From the NCBI GenBank assembly GCA_963796565.1, contig CAWCMA010000012.1, forward strand, positions 62,001 to 126,000: a stretch of DNA of 64,000 nucleotides, written 5' to 3'. Below are positions 9,115-17,708 of this stretch, piece by piece. Within the stretch, counting starts at the first letter, position 1. The number at the start of each line of letters is the position of its first letter. The translations under genes and the position numbers were made by a program. Below the pieces are notes generated by a model that saw only the letters and a list, made by a program, of their open reading frames with translations, was not told the DNA's origin and did no database searches. The stretch is from JAKAVN01 sp963796565 (GTDB taxonomy: Bacteria > Desulfobacterota > Binatia > Binatales > Binataceae).

Positions 9115-9747
9115 TCAGGCGCGCGCATCAGGGCCTGGCGCCGTCTGATGCGTCCACCAGTGGACAAGATAGGCAGCCAGGGCGATCAGCGCCACGCCGA
9201 GCGCGATCCATCGCGCGCCCCAATGGACTAACCCGACCGCGCGCCAGATTTCGTCACCCACCAGGTATCCGATCGTCACCATGAGCGAGCACCAGACCAG
9301 CGCCCCCATCACGTTCCATCCCAGAAACCGCCAAAACGGCATCCCTGCCGCTCCCGCCATCGGCCCCGCCAGGAAGCGCGCGCCCGGGATGAAACGCGCC
9401 ATGAAGACCGCCTTGCTTCCGTGTTGATCGAAGAACAGGCGCAGCCGTTCGATGCGCAGGCGCACGAACTCGAATCTTGAGGCCAGGCGCTCGAGCAGAT
9501 GCTGGCCGCCCGTGCGCCCGATCAGGAAACCGCAGCAGTCGCCGGTAACCGCGCTCGCCACCGCCACCGCATAAACCCATTCGACATCGAGCAGGCCGTG
9601 TGCGGCTAGAAAGCCGGCGGCGATGAGCACGGTCTCCTCCGGCACCGGCACGCCCAGGTTGCCGACGAAGACAAAGACGAAGATGCCGAGATAGCCCCAG
9701 TTTGCGAGCAGATAGGAGAGTTCAGCGGGATTCGTGAGATGATGCAT
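9115..9747 (-). CDS. DedA family membrane protein (VTT domain)
   Basis: A 210-residue inner-membrane protein of the DedA/SNARE-associated family, members of which are implicated in phospholipid flipping and envelope homeostasis. The family marks are present: GNLGVPVPEETVLIAAG near residues 29-45 (conserved acidic Glu in a re-entrant loop), GDCCGFLIGR near 69-78 and the Arg motif ARFIPGARFLAGPMAGAAGM near 115-135. About five hydrophobic segments are visible. It is divergent from the dienelactone hydrolase across a 363-base gap, so it is likely expressed alone. Confidence 0.92.
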   Translation of the reverse strand: MHHLTNPAELSYLLANWGYLGIFVFVFVGNLGVPVPEETVLIAAGFLAAHGLLDVEWVYAVAVASAVTGDCCGFLIGRTGGQHLLERLASRFEFVRLRIERLRLFFDQHGSKAVFMARFIPGARFLAGPMAGAAGMPFWRFLGWNVMGALVWCSLMVTIGYLVGDEIWRAVGLVHWGARWIALGVALIALAAYLVHWWTHQTAPGPDARA

Positions 9748-10110
9748 CAGCGGTTCGATCTTCGCGGCCGCGCCACTCCCCCCGGTCGTTCAAGCTTGCC
9801 CGAATCAGCCTGCCAAGGTAAGGGGCGTCGCGCGAGCCGCCGCGGTCCGTGCGTGACGGCAATGTTAAAGCGCGCGCGCTCACCTCGCGATCCGGTCTGA
9901 ATAATATCGTTGCTCTCGTCTCGCTGATCCGGTTTAGCCGATCCGGTTTGATTCAAGCTGTCGCTGGAGGTTGCGCGAGGTGATTCGGCGCCGGAGGCGT
10001 TTACGCCGTCTTGGTAAAATGCGCTATTGAGTAGAATCAGGGATGGGCGAAGAAAAAACATCCGATGCGGCGCGGCGCGCCGCTCGATCGATTCCAAGGA
10101 GGAACGCATC
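9748..10110. promoter_or_regulatory. Divergent intergenic region of dedA and the dienelactone hydrolase gene
   Basis: A 363-base gap that must carry both divergent promoters. It holds three copies of GATCCGGT at 9889, 9926 and 9940 (the last two extend to GATCCGGTTT, 14 bases apart) and a short CG-alternating run near 9871-9880. No protein-coding frame with family features is visible. The SD AAGGAGG at 10096-10102 belongs to the hydrolase gene. I cannot place -35/-10 elements with confidence. Confidence 0.4.
9889..9949. repeat. Three direct repeats GATCCGGT(TT)
   Basis: GATCCGGTCT at 9889, GATCCGGTTT at 9926 and GATCCGGTTT at 9940, all in the same orientation in the dedA/hydrolase divergent spacer. 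The 14-base spacing of the last pair and the third copy 37 bases away are not a regular array. They could be regulator half-sites; chance is also possible in such a short, GC-rich stretch. Confidence 0.35.
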
Positions 10111-10884
10111 ATGGCTCTGGCAGGACAAGTAACCAATCCCGAACGCCTGGACGGACGCGACGTCAGCTTCCAGAGCGACGGCACCGCGATCAACGCATAC
10201 CTGGTAAGGCCGCGCGAGCCAGGCTCCTATCCCGGCATCATCGTGATTCACGAGGCTTGGGGCGTGATCGAGCATATCCGCGATGTCGCGCGGCGCTTCG
10301 CCAGCCTCGGCTACATCGCACTCGCTCCCGACCTGTACACGCGAGTCGGCGCGCCCAAGCCCGAGGACCCCATGAGCATCGTGCTCAGCCGGATGCTGGC
10401 GCTGCCCGACGCGCAACTGGTGCGCGATCTCGACCAGGCCGCCGGCCTGCTCGCCGCGCAGCCCGGGATAACCGGCAAAATCGGTTGCGTCGGATTCTGC
10501 ATGGGCGGCCGCACCACCTTGCTCTACGCGTGCAGCAGCAACCGGCTGAGCGCGGCCATCGATTGCTGGGGCGGCGGCATCACCGCCGACGCGTCGCCGG
10601 CCACGCCGGAGCGGCCCACGCCGATCGTCGACCTGGTGCCGAAACTGAGCTGCCCACTGTACGCCGTGTGCGGTGAGGAAGACGCCAGTCCCTCGCCTGC
10701 CCAGGTCGAGGTCCTGCGCGAGCGCCTGCAGAAGGCCGGCAAAACCTTCACCATCGACATGTTCAAGAACGCCGGCCACGCGTTCTTCGCCGACTATCGG
10801 CCGAGCTACCGCGAGAAGGCGGCCTTTGAGCTGTGGCCCAAGATGGCGTCGTTCTTCGACACCCATCTCAAGGGTAAAAAGTGA
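10111..10884 (+). CDS. Dienelactone hydrolase family alpha/beta hydrolase
   Basis: A 257-residue hydrolase with the dienelactone hydrolase signature: Cys nucleophile in GFCMGGR (Cys130), Glu48 in IHEAWG that activates the cysteine in the family, Asp191 after CGEE, and His223 in NAGHAFF. The family opens dienelactone to maleylacetate in chlorocatechol breakdown, but many members are general esterases, and no chlorocatechol genes are nearby. The start ATG 10111 is chosen because AAGGAGG ends 8 bases before it; the longer frame from 10027 lacks a site. The amidase gene follows 68 bases later on the same strand and may be co-transcribed. Cytoplasmic, no signal peptide. Confidence 0.9.
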   Translation: MALAGQVTNPERLDGRDVSFQSDGTAINAYLVRPREPGSYPGIIVIHEAWGVIEHIRDVARRFASLGYIALAPDLYTRVGAPKPEDPMSIVLSRMLALPDAQLVRDLDQAAGLLAAQPGITGKIGCVGFCMGGRTTLLYACSSNRLSAAIDCWGGGITADASPATPERPTPIVDLVPKLSCPLYAVCGEEDASPSPAQVEVLRERLQKAGKTFTIDMFKNAGHAFFADYRPSYREKAAFELWPKMASFFDTHLKGKK

Positions 10885-10952
10885 GACGCGCCCCGATGCG
10901 CTGAAGCCAACGGGCCGCTTTGCGCCGGTGCGAGGAGGCAAGGGGAGACGCG

Positions 10953-12314
10953 ATGCCACAACCGTACGCGCTCACGCTCACGGAGGCGGCCCGCCTGGTC
11001 CGCGAGCGCAAGCTCTCGCCGGTCGAGTTGGTCGACGCGTCGCTGGCGCGCATCGATCGGCTCGACGGCGCGATCAAGGCGTGGGCCGCGATCGATCGCA
11101 CGCGCGCGCGCGGCGTCGCGTCCGAGCTGGAGCGGGAAGCGCGCGAGGGGCGCTTTCGCGGGCCGCTTCACGGCGTGCCGGTCGGGATTAAAGACATCTT
11201 CTATACCGCCGGCCTTGCAACCGAAGCCGGCTCGAAAGCGCTCGCCGGCTTCGTTCCCGACTACGACGCCGAGGCGGTGACGCGACTCAAGCGCGCCGGC
11301 GCGATCATCCTGGGCAAGCTCGCCACCACTGAATTCGCGCTTCTGGACCCGGCCGCGACGCGCAACCCGTGGCACCTCGAGCACACTCCCGGTGGCTCCA
11401 GCAGCGGCTCGGGCGCCGCGGTGGCGGCAAGGATGTGTTATGCGGCGATCGGTTCGCAAACCGTCGGTTCGACCATCCGCCCGGCATCATACTGCGGTGT
11501 CGTCGGGATGAAGCCGAGCTACGGACGGATCAGCCGCTACGGGATGCTGGCGCTGGCGCCGAGTCTCGACCACGTCGGAATTTTCGCGCGTTCGGTCGCG
11601 GATGCGGCCGCGATGCTCCAGGCGATGGCCGGGGAGGATCCGCGCGACTCCGCCAGCCTCGCCGTCGCGACCGACGACTATTGCCACGCGGCGGCGCAGC
11701 CGGCGCAGGGGCTGCGGATCGCGCTGATGCCAAAAGCGTTCGACGACCGCGCGACCGAAGGGACCCGGTCGGCGGTCGCCGCTGCCGTCGCCCGGCTGGC
11801 CGACGCTGGGGCGCGGATCGAGCCCGTCGACCAGCCGCCGAGTTTCGCCTATATCGCGGCGAACACGATGCTCGAACTGACTGCCGAGGCCGCCGAAGTG
11901 CATCGCGAGCGCTTCGCGGAAAAGAAGGATCTGTACGGACCGAAGATTCGCGAGTACGTCGAGCGCGGCCTCGATACGCCGGCCTGGGAATATATCCGCG
12001 CGCTCGAGGTGCAGCAGCGCTTTCGCCGTGAGGTCGACCACCTGTTCCTGCGCTTCGACGCAATCCTGACTCCCGCCACGCCAGCCGTCGCGCCGGCCGG
12101 AATCGGCTCCACCGGCGATCCCTCGTTCAATCTGCCGTGGAGCCTGAGCGGCCATCCCGTGGTCGCGATGCCGTGCGCGCTCGCGCCCTCGGGATTGCCG
12201 GTATCGATCCAGCTTACGGGCGCCGCGCTTGAGGAGGGCCGGCTGCTGAGCGTCGCACGATGGTGCGAGGAAGTTCTTGCTTTCGACGCGCTGCCGCCCG
12301 CGGCGCCGCTCTGA
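10953..12314 (+). CDS. Amidase (amidase signature family)
   Basis: A 453-residue amidase signature enzyme with the full Ser-cisSer-Lys triad: Lys80 in PVGIKD, the GGSSSGSG loop at 147-154 with the cis-Ser, and nucleophile Ser173 in QTVGSTIRPASYCG. The QT-x-GS-x-x-RPAS form is typical of the AtzE/allophanate-hydrolase-like and GatA-like amidases that act on small amides or biuret-like compounds. Start ATG 10953 is preceded by GAGGAGG and GGGGAG. It follows the dienelactone hydrolase by 68 bases and is convergent with spoVR. Substrate is not decidable from sequence. A second, distant amidase is at 19264. Confidence 0.9.
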   Translation: MPQPYALTLTEAARLVRERKLSPVELVDASLARIDRLDGAIKAWAAIDRTRARGVASELEREAREGRFRGPLHGVPVGIKDIFYTAGLATEAGSKALAGFVPDYDAEAVTRLKRAGAIILGKLATTEFALLDPAATRNPWHLEHTPGGSSSGSGAAVAARMCYAAIGSQTVGSTIRPASYCGVVGMKPSYGRISRYGMLALAPSLDHVGIFARSVADAAAMLQAMAGEDPRDSASLAVATDDYCHAAAQPAQGLRIALMPKAFDDRATEGTRSAVAAAVARLADAGARIEPVDQPPSFAYIAANTMLELTAEAAEVHRERFAEKKDLYGPKIREYVERGLDTPAWEYIRALEVQQRFRREVDHLFLRFDAILTPATPAVAPAGIGSTGDPSFNLPWSLSGHPVVAMPCALAPSGLPVSIQLTGAALEEGRLLSVARWCEEVLAFDALPPAAPL

Positions 12315-12454
12315 GAGCGGCCGCGGTGCGCCGCGGTGCCGGCGCTCAACCGCTCCCAATCCCAGGATCATTTTCGAGGATCAAGCGCAGGCGGGTTTCG
12401 AATCTTTCGCTGGGACCGTCCTGGCGTGCCGTGCGGCGCGAGTGAGCGGCGGCG

Positions 12455-13885
12455 CTACTTCAGCGCGCGCATCGAGAAGCCCCGCTCGTTGTAGCAGAGC
12501 AGCGAGCGCTTGCCCTGGAGCGTGGTCTCGAGCACCACCTCGCGTCCCCACAGGCGCGCCACGTAGGCGAGCGTTTTCTCGCCGTATTCGAGCTGGAGGT
12601 CGCGCCCCTCGTGATTGTGAGTGAGATAGAGCGTACGGTTCTGGCCGAAGTCCGCGTCCTCGACCTTGATCACCGGGATCGAGCCTGCGCCGACGTTGCG
12701 GATGAGCGTTTCCTTGACCTCGCGCCAGCCTTCTTCGTCGGAGACCTTGTCGACCACCAAATCGTCGCCGCGCGCCTCGTACTTGAACAGGTCCATCTCG
12801 CGCATCAGCTCTTCGGTCAGGAAGCGGCGCAAAAACGAACTGTCGCGCTCGGTCTCGCGTACCTCGAATATTTTGGCGTCGCCGCTTTTGGTTGGCGGAC
12901 CGTCGCGCTTGATTTCCTCGGCCGTCGGATTGGTGTGGCGGCGATGGATGTCCTCCCAGATTTTAAACCCGAGGTAGTAGGGATTGAGCTGGCCCGGAAT
13001 CGGGCGCACGACCTGGTTGTGGCGCACGATAAATTCCAGGTGCAGGCCCTGTTCGAGATTGAGCGACTCCAGGATGCGCTTGTGCCAGTAGCTCGCCCAT
13101 CCCTCGTTCATGATCTTGGTCTCGAGCATCGGCAGGAAGTACTTCGCTTCCTCGTCCACGATGGTGAGCAGGTCCTTTTCCCATTCGGCGAGAAACGGGT
13201 TGTGGTCGCGGATGAACAGCAGCAGGTCCTCGTCGGGCTCGACTGGCACCTTGCGAATGTCCGGCTCGTGAACCTCCTCGCGTGCATGGATGCGAAAAAA
13301 TGGATCGGCCTTCGGGTGTGCCGCTTCCACCAGGCGTTCGAGTTGCTCGTCGTGGCTGAGCTTGCGGATCGCCAGGTTGCGCCGGCACTGCCAGCTCAGC
13401 GCATGCGCCGCGTCGAGCAGGTACTCGACCTTCTCGACCCCGATCGATGGGTCCTCCGCGTAATGCCGCACGCGCAGCGCGTGGGCCTTGAACAGCTCGA
13501 TGGTCAGCGAGGCGCGGGTGGAGCGATAGGTGAAATTGTTCTTGAAAAAATCGTTATGGCCGTAGACGTGCGCGATGGTCAGGATCTGGAGCAGCAGCGT
13601 GTTGTCGCGCATCAGGTAGGCGAGCGCCGGATCCGAGTTGATGACCATCTCGTAGGGCAGGCCGCTGACCCCGTGATCGTACAGCGTCTTGAGCTTTTCG
13701 TAAGATTTGCCGTACGACCAATGCGGGTAGTGCGAAGGCATGCCCGAGTATGCCATGTAGCCGATCATCCCGAAGTGGTCGCACAGTTCGAACTCCTGCG
13801 TGAAGCAGTCCAGCCCGAACTCGGCAACCTTGTCGCGGATGCGCGCGTCCCATTCGACCAGGTCCTTGAGTTCGTAGTTTGCCAT
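12455..13885 (-). CDS. spoVR: SpoVR family protein
   Basis: A 476-residue SpoVR/YcgB family protein, full length. Recognised by ELCDHFGMIGYMAYSGMPSH near the N-terminus, the MRDNTLLLQILTIAHVYGH NDFFKNN region, and MNEGWASYWHKRILESL. In Bacillus SpoVR affects spore cortex; in Gram-negative bacteria it is a stationary-phase or stress protein whose biochemistry is unknown. It is the last gene of the prkA - coiled-coil gene - yhbH - spoVR operon, 52 bases after yhbH. No sporulation genes are seen, so a stress role is more likely. Convergent with the amidase gene. Confidence 0.95.
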   Translation of the reverse strand: MANYELKDLVEWDARIRDKVAEFGLDCFTQEFELCDHFGMIGYMAYSGMPSHYPHWSYGKSYEKLKTLYDHGVSGLPYEMVINSDPALAYLMRDNTLLLQILTIAHVYGHNDFFKNNFTYRSTRASLTIELFKAHALRVRHYAEDPSIGVEKVEYLLDAAHALSWQCRRNLAIRKLSHDEQLERLVEAAHPKADPFFRIHAREEVHEPDIRKVPVEPDEDLLLFIRDHNPFLAEWEKDLLTIVDEEAKYFLPMLETKIMNEGWASYWHKRILESLNLEQGLHLEFIVRHNQVVRPIPGQLNPYYLGFKIWEDIHRRHTNPTAEEIKRDGPPTKSGDAKIFEVRETERDSSFLRRFLTEELMREMDLFKYEARGDDLVVDKVSDEEGWREVKETLIRNVGAGSIPVIKVEDADFGQNRTLYLTHNHEGRDLQLEYGEKTLAYVARLWGREVVLETTLQGKRSLLCYNERGFSMRALK

Positions 13886-13937
13886 CGTAAGTTGCGATCT
13901 GAACTATTCCTTGCTGCGGATTATTGCTTGACCTGGG

Positions 13938-15194
13938 CTATTCTTTGACTCGATCTTTGGCGAGGAAGGCCTTGAATGACGGCCAGATGTCCTCCTTGCG
14001 CTCGATCAGCACCGAGTGGAAGTTGGACGCTTCGAGCCGGCGGAACACGTTGAGCATCGAGGATTCATAGTAACGCGACCCCAGCGGTTTTATCTCGCCG
14101 TAGCCGAACAGGTTGCAGAGCTCGGACAATTCCTTGGCTGACTTGAGCGCCGCTGGATTGTCGGAATCGAAGTTGTCGCCGTCGGAACAATGAAAGGCGT
14201 AGATGTTCCACAGCGAAGGATGATAGCGCTCGTTGATGATCTCGAGCGCCTTCAAATAGCCCGACGAGATGAAGGTGCCGCCGGCTTCGCCCTTGTGGAA
14301 GAACTCTTCCTCGGTGACCTCGCGGGCCTCCGTATGATGCGCGATGAAGACGATTTCGACGTTGCGGTAACGCGTCGCGATGAACTGGTAGAGCATGAAG
14401 AAGAAGCTCCGCGCCAGGTACTTCTTCATCGTGTCCATCGAGCCCGAGGTATCCATGATGCACATCACGACCGCGTTGGACTCTTCCTTGGTGTCGGTCT
14501 CGACGTGGCGGTAGCGCAGATCGTCCTGATGAAAGGGATAGCGATGCTCTGGCGCTTCTTGCACTGCGGCTTCTTCGCCGCCGGTGTCGGCTTCGAGTTC
14601 GGCGGCCTCCGCCACCTCGAGCGCGCGCTCGGTGGCATGGCGATGGCGCGCGGCGAGAATCCGCATCACGCGCTGGCGCGCGGTGCGGCGCTTGTCGAGC
14701 CGGACACGGATGCCGACGTGGCGATAACCCTTGCGCTTGAAGGAGCGGTCAGAGGGAATCTGGCGCAGCGCGCGGCGCTCGAGGTTGGGCAGTTCGAGGT
14801 CCTCGAACATGATCTCGATCAGTTCGTCGAGCGTGACGTCGGTCTCATAGTAATCGATGCCGGGGCGGTCGCCGGCCTGGCCGTCGCCCTTGCCCTGTCC
14901 GTCCTTGCCGGTCTTGCCCACGACCTGACCGGGACGGGTTTCGCCATCGCCCTGGCCGGCGCCGGGCGCGTTCTCGCCGTAAATGAAGCGGTATTCCTTG
15001 ATGCCGCGCAGGGGCACCTTGATAACGCGGTCGCGATCTTTGCCGATAATCGATTCTTCGGCGATGATGTCCGCGATATTTTCGCGGATCGACTCGCGCA
15101 CTTTCTGGCGATGGCGGGCGCGATCGCCGGCCGCGCGATCGGAGTGTTCCGCGTCGGACCGATTGTACTCGCGAAAGATGCTTTCCAGGGCCAT
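13938..15194 (-). CDS. yhbH: YhbH/YeaH family protein (UPF0229, VWA-like)
   Basis: A 418-residue UPF0229 protein. The C-terminal half has a von Willebrand A-like metal site: DTSGS at 248-252 (MIDAS), with GGTFISSGY at 305-313 and HCSDGDNFDSDN further on. Between about 78 and 112 is a flexible Gly/Asp/Lys/Gln-rich linker, and the N-terminus holds the conserved RRQK-like RHRQKVRESIRENIADII. This family is nearly always next to prkA and spoVR and works in the same stress or stationary-phase programme; a direct PrkA substrate role is suggested in the literature on E. coli YeaG/YeaH. Seven bases separate it from the small gene upstream. Confidence 0.95.
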   Translation of the reverse strand: MALESIFREYNRSDAEHSDRAAGDRARHRQKVRESIRENIADIIAEESIIGKDRDRVIKVPLRGIKEYRFIYGENAPGAGQGDGETRPGQVVGKTGKDGQGKGDGQAGDRPGIDYYETDVTLDELIEIMFEDLELPNLERRALRQIPSDRSFKRKGYRHVGIRVRLDKRRTARQRVMRILAARHRHATERALEVAEAAELEADTGGEEAAVQEAPEHRYPFHQDDLRYRHVETDTKEESNAVVMCIMDTSGSMDTMKKYLARSFFFMLYQFIATRYRNVEIVFIAHHTEAREVTEEEFFHKGEAGGTFISSGYLKALEIINERYHPSLWNIYAFHCSDGDNFDSDNPAALKSAKELSELCNLFGYGEIKPLGSRYYESSMLNVFRRLEASNFHSVLIERKEDIWPSFKAFLAKDRVKE

Positions 15195-15200
15195 TTTCCT

Positions 15201-15533
15201 TCAGCTCATGACCCTTGGATCCCGCGTAACGCCTTCCACGGTTTTGAGAACGTTCCGCACGTTCAAAAAGCGATCATGAAGGCTGCAAAAAGCCTTCCAG
15301 AGCGGATCGTCTTCTTCGAATTCCTTGAAGAAGTCCCTGAACTCGAACAGACGATTCTCGAGATGGTCTGCTCGCTGCTGAACGACATGCAATTCAGGCT
15401 GGAGATCGCAGAGATCGCGGCTGCAAGCCATGCTCTCTTTGCGGAGCTGGTGGGTATCTGCCTCCAACTGAGGCAGATACCCCAGCGACTCAGCAAACCG
15501 TTGAGCGATCAACATGCGTGCTTGTGTCTCCAC
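15201..15533 (-). CDS. Small coiled-coil protein inside the prkA operon, unknown function
   Basis: A 110-residue, charged, mostly helical protein placed 3 bases after prkA and 6 bases before yhbH, so translationally packed into the operon. The pattern of Leu/Val heptads around LQPELHVVQQRADHLENRLF (about 45-64) suggests a coiled coil, followed by the acidic FEFRDFFKEFEEDDPLW. No signal peptide, membrane segment or known motif. The usual prkA-yhbH-spoVR cluster has no gene here. Start is GTG 15533 or ATG 15515; the first leaves 3 bases after the prkA stop and is kept. An adaptor for PrkA or YhbH is a guess from position only. Confidence 0.65.
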   Translation of the reverse strand: METQARMLIAQRFAESLGYLPQLEADTHQLRKESMACSRDLCDLQPELHVVQQRADHLENRLFEFRDFFKEFEEDDPLWKAFCSLHDRFLNVRNVLKTVEGVTRDPRVMS

Positions 15534-15536
15534 AGC

Positions 15537-17471
15537 TCAGTCCTTCCAGAGATTGTTGGCGGCGTATTTGAGTACGACGTCGACGCACGATTCGCAGTAG
15601 CCGTTCTCCAGCAGGTTACGCACCATCGCGCCGTATTTCTCCGCTTGTTCCTCGTCACGAGTGCGGGCCTTGGTGATGATCCGCGAGATGTCGCGCACCG
15701 AAGTCATCAGCTTCTTCTCGATCGCCTCTTTGAGCGGCTCGTAGCTGCGATAGCTCACCTTTTCGCCGCGCCGCGAGGTCGACCACAAATAGGCGATCAC
15801 TTCCTGGCGGAAGCCGTCGGCGGTCGAGCCGATGATCGCGATTTGCTCCTCGATCGATTTCAGGAAGCCCTCATCCGGCGGCAGTTCCTCCTTGGTGTTG
15901 CGATCGCGCACCTTGGTTTTGTTGACGTAGGCCTCGGCGTGGTCGAGGTAGTTCTGGAACAGCGCTTCGGCCTGCTCCTGGTAGGAGTAAACGAAGGCGC
16001 GCGTGATCTCCTTCTCTAGCAGCTCGAGGTATTCCTTGTGCAACGTATCCTGCAGGAACTCGAGGTATTGCTTGCGGGTGTCGTCGGGCAGGTCACCCTC
16101 TTTGACCATCCCGATCAGCGACTCGCGCACGTTGATCGGATTGATGCAGTTGCCGCTGACGTTATCGGAGAGCGCGTTGTCGAGCGCCTTCATGATGAAG
16201 CGGGTCGAGATGCCTGACATCCCTTCGCGCTTGGCGTCTTCCTTGAGCTCGGCCACGTCGATCTTCTTGGTCCGTCCCTTCTCGACCACTTCTTCGCCGT
16301 TGTACAGCCGCAGCTTGGTCATCAGGTCGCACTTCGAGGTCGGCTCGAGCCGCGACAGCATCGCGAACATCGAGGCCAGCTCCAGCGTGTGCGGCGCGAC
16401 GTGGGCGCGGAAGTCCGAGTTGCGGATGATCTTCTGGTAAATCTTCACTTCCTCGGACAGCCGCAGGTTGTACGGCACCTTGATCACCACGATACGATCG
16501 AGGATCGCTTCGTTGGTGTGATCGGCCTTGAACTTCTGCCATTCGGCCTCGTTGGAGTGGGCCAGGATGCAGGTGTCGACGTAGACCATGCCGTGGCGGC
16601 CGGGCGCCGGGATGACCTTTTCCTGGGTCGCCGTGATCATCGCGTGCAGATATTCGGTCTCGTTCTTGAACACTTCGATGAACTCGACCAGTCCGCGATT
16701 GCCGACGTTGAGCGCGCCGTTAAGCTCGAGCACTCGCGGATCGCCTTCGGAGTACTGGTCCAGCTTCGAGATGTCCTCCGAGCCGATCAGCACCGAGGTG
16801 TCCTGGTTATTGGGATCGACCGGCGGCACCACGCCCACTCCGATGCGGTTGCGCTTGGAGAAATTGCGGGTCTCGATCGGAACTTCCTCGTAGCGCTGGC
16901 CGAACTCCTCCTTGAGCCGGTAGCGGCACACCGGGCACAGGTCGCCCTCGATATGCACGCCGAGCATCTTTTCGAACTCGCGCCGCAGATGGCGCGGGAT
17001 CAGATGCAGCGGCTCTTCGTGCATCGGGCAGCCTTCGATCGAGTACACGGCGCTCGCCTGCTCGAGGCCGCGCTGAACGCGCTCGACCAGCGAGCTCTTG
17101 CCCGAGCCCACCGGTCCCATCAGGTACAGCACCTGGCGGCTCTCCTCGCCCTTGAGCGAGGCCGAGTGAAAGTAACGCACGAGCTGAGCGATGGTGCGTT
17201 CGATGCCGAAGAACTCGTCGGCGAAGAAGTGGTAAACCTTCACCGGCTCGTCCTTGTACAGCCGCTTGGTGCGCGGATCGTCTGACTCCTGAATATTGTG
17301 CGTGCCGCTCGATATGATCAGGTCGTAGATGCGCGCGTGAGAAAGCTTGGTGAACGTGGGGTCGGCCTTCACGATCTCTAGGTACTCGAGCAGCGTTCCA
17401 CGCCACTGCTTCGATTCGCGCGAGGCCCGGTCTTGCTTGATCACGCGCTCAAAGTCGTTAACTGCGGTCAT
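15537..17471 (-). CDS. prkA: PrkA family serine protein kinase
   Basis: A 644-residue PrkA (YeaG-type) protein: an AAA+ domain with Walker A GPVGSGKSS at 119-127, and a C-terminal kinase-like domain that normally holds the HPr-kinase/PEPCK-related fold. The N-terminal block with LEYLEIVKADPTFTKLSHAR and the GMVYVDTCILAHSNEAEW region are family hallmarks. PrkA proteins act in stationary phase and nutrient stress; recent work on Bacillus also finds protease-like activity. It is the first gene of the operon; start ATG 17471 lies after a 237-base spacer rich in AT and palindromes that likely holds the promoter. Length agrees with the family (about 640). Confidence 0.96.
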   Translation of the reverse strand: MTAVNDFERVIKQDRASRESKQWRGTLLEYLEIVKADPTFTKLSHARIYDLIISSGTHNIQESDDPRTKRLYKDEPVKVYHFFADEFFGIERTIAQLVRYFHSASLKGEESRQVLYLMGPVGSGKSSLVERVQRGLEQASAVYSIEGCPMHEEPLHLIPRHLRREFEKMLGVHIEGDLCPVCRYRLKEEFGQRYEEVPIETRNFSKRNRIGVGVVPPVDPNNQDTSVLIGSEDISKLDQYSEGDPRVLELNGALNVGNRGLVEFIEVFKNETEYLHAMITATQEKVIPAPGRHGMVYVDTCILAHSNEAEWQKFKADHTNEAILDRIVVIKVPYNLRLSEEVKIYQKIIRNSDFRAHVAPHTLELASMFAMLSRLEPTSKCDLMTKLRLYNGEEVVEKGRTKKIDVAELKEDAKREGMSGISTRFIMKALDNALSDNVSGNCINPINVRESLIGMVKEGDLPDDTRKQYLEFLQDTLHKEYLELLEKEITRAFVYSYQEQAEALFQNYLDHAEAYVNKTKVRDRNTKEELPPDEGFLKSIEEQIAIIGSTADGFRQEVIAYLWSTSRRGEKVSYRSYEPLKEAIEKKLMTSVRDISRIITKARTRDEEQAEKYGAMVRNLLENGYCESCVDVVLKYAANNLWKD

Positions 17472-17708
17472 CAGCAGACTCCTTGTCAGAGTAAATACCT
17501 ACGGAGAATGTTCGGATGAAATGGAAACAGGCGGTGAAATGATTTGGTTGATCCGCATCCCTATGCGATAGAGCATAACCGAACTCGCGACGCGATCAAT
17601 GCGTATCCTCACCTAAATCCACTTAATAAGGCCAGTTGTCCACAACAATAATATTATCCGCCGTCACGCGCCAGGATGCGAGAGCCCCCGGCAAGTGCCG
17701 CACGCCGC
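17472..17708 (-). promoter_or_regulatory. AT-rich spacer upstream of prkA with three palindromes
   Basis: The 237 bases between the MBL-fold gene and prkA are much richer in A/T than the flanks. Seen: TATGC-6-GCATA at 17562-17577, GTTGTCCACAAC at 17635-17646 (arms GTTGT/ACAAC) and the perfect palindrome ATAATATTAT at 17648-17657. The prkA operon is the only transcription unit starting here, so these are candidate operator or promoter elements for it; equally, the last pair may mark the end of the MBL gene's transcript. An SD-like AAGGAG lies just before prkA. No consensus promoter could be assigned. Confidence 0.4.

Noticed and set aside
9889..9949. A CRISPR-like array from the GATCCGGT repeats
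   Set aside because: Repeats are 8-10 bases, the spacing is unequal and no cas gene is present.
10024..10959. A 311-codon minus-strand frame opposite the dienelactone hydrolase
   Set aside because: Antisense of a gene with a full catalytic triad; no motif.
12611..13948. A 445-codon open frame on the plus strand opposite spoVR
   Set aside because: It is antisense to a well-conserved gene in GC-rich DNA, where long shadow frames are expected, and has no family motif or ribosome-binding site.
14190..16019. A 609-codon open frame on the plus strand opposite yhbH, the coiled-coil gene and prkA
   Set aside because: It spans three genes in antisense; the protein is Val/Ala/Leu-rich without motifs and is a codon-composition artefact.
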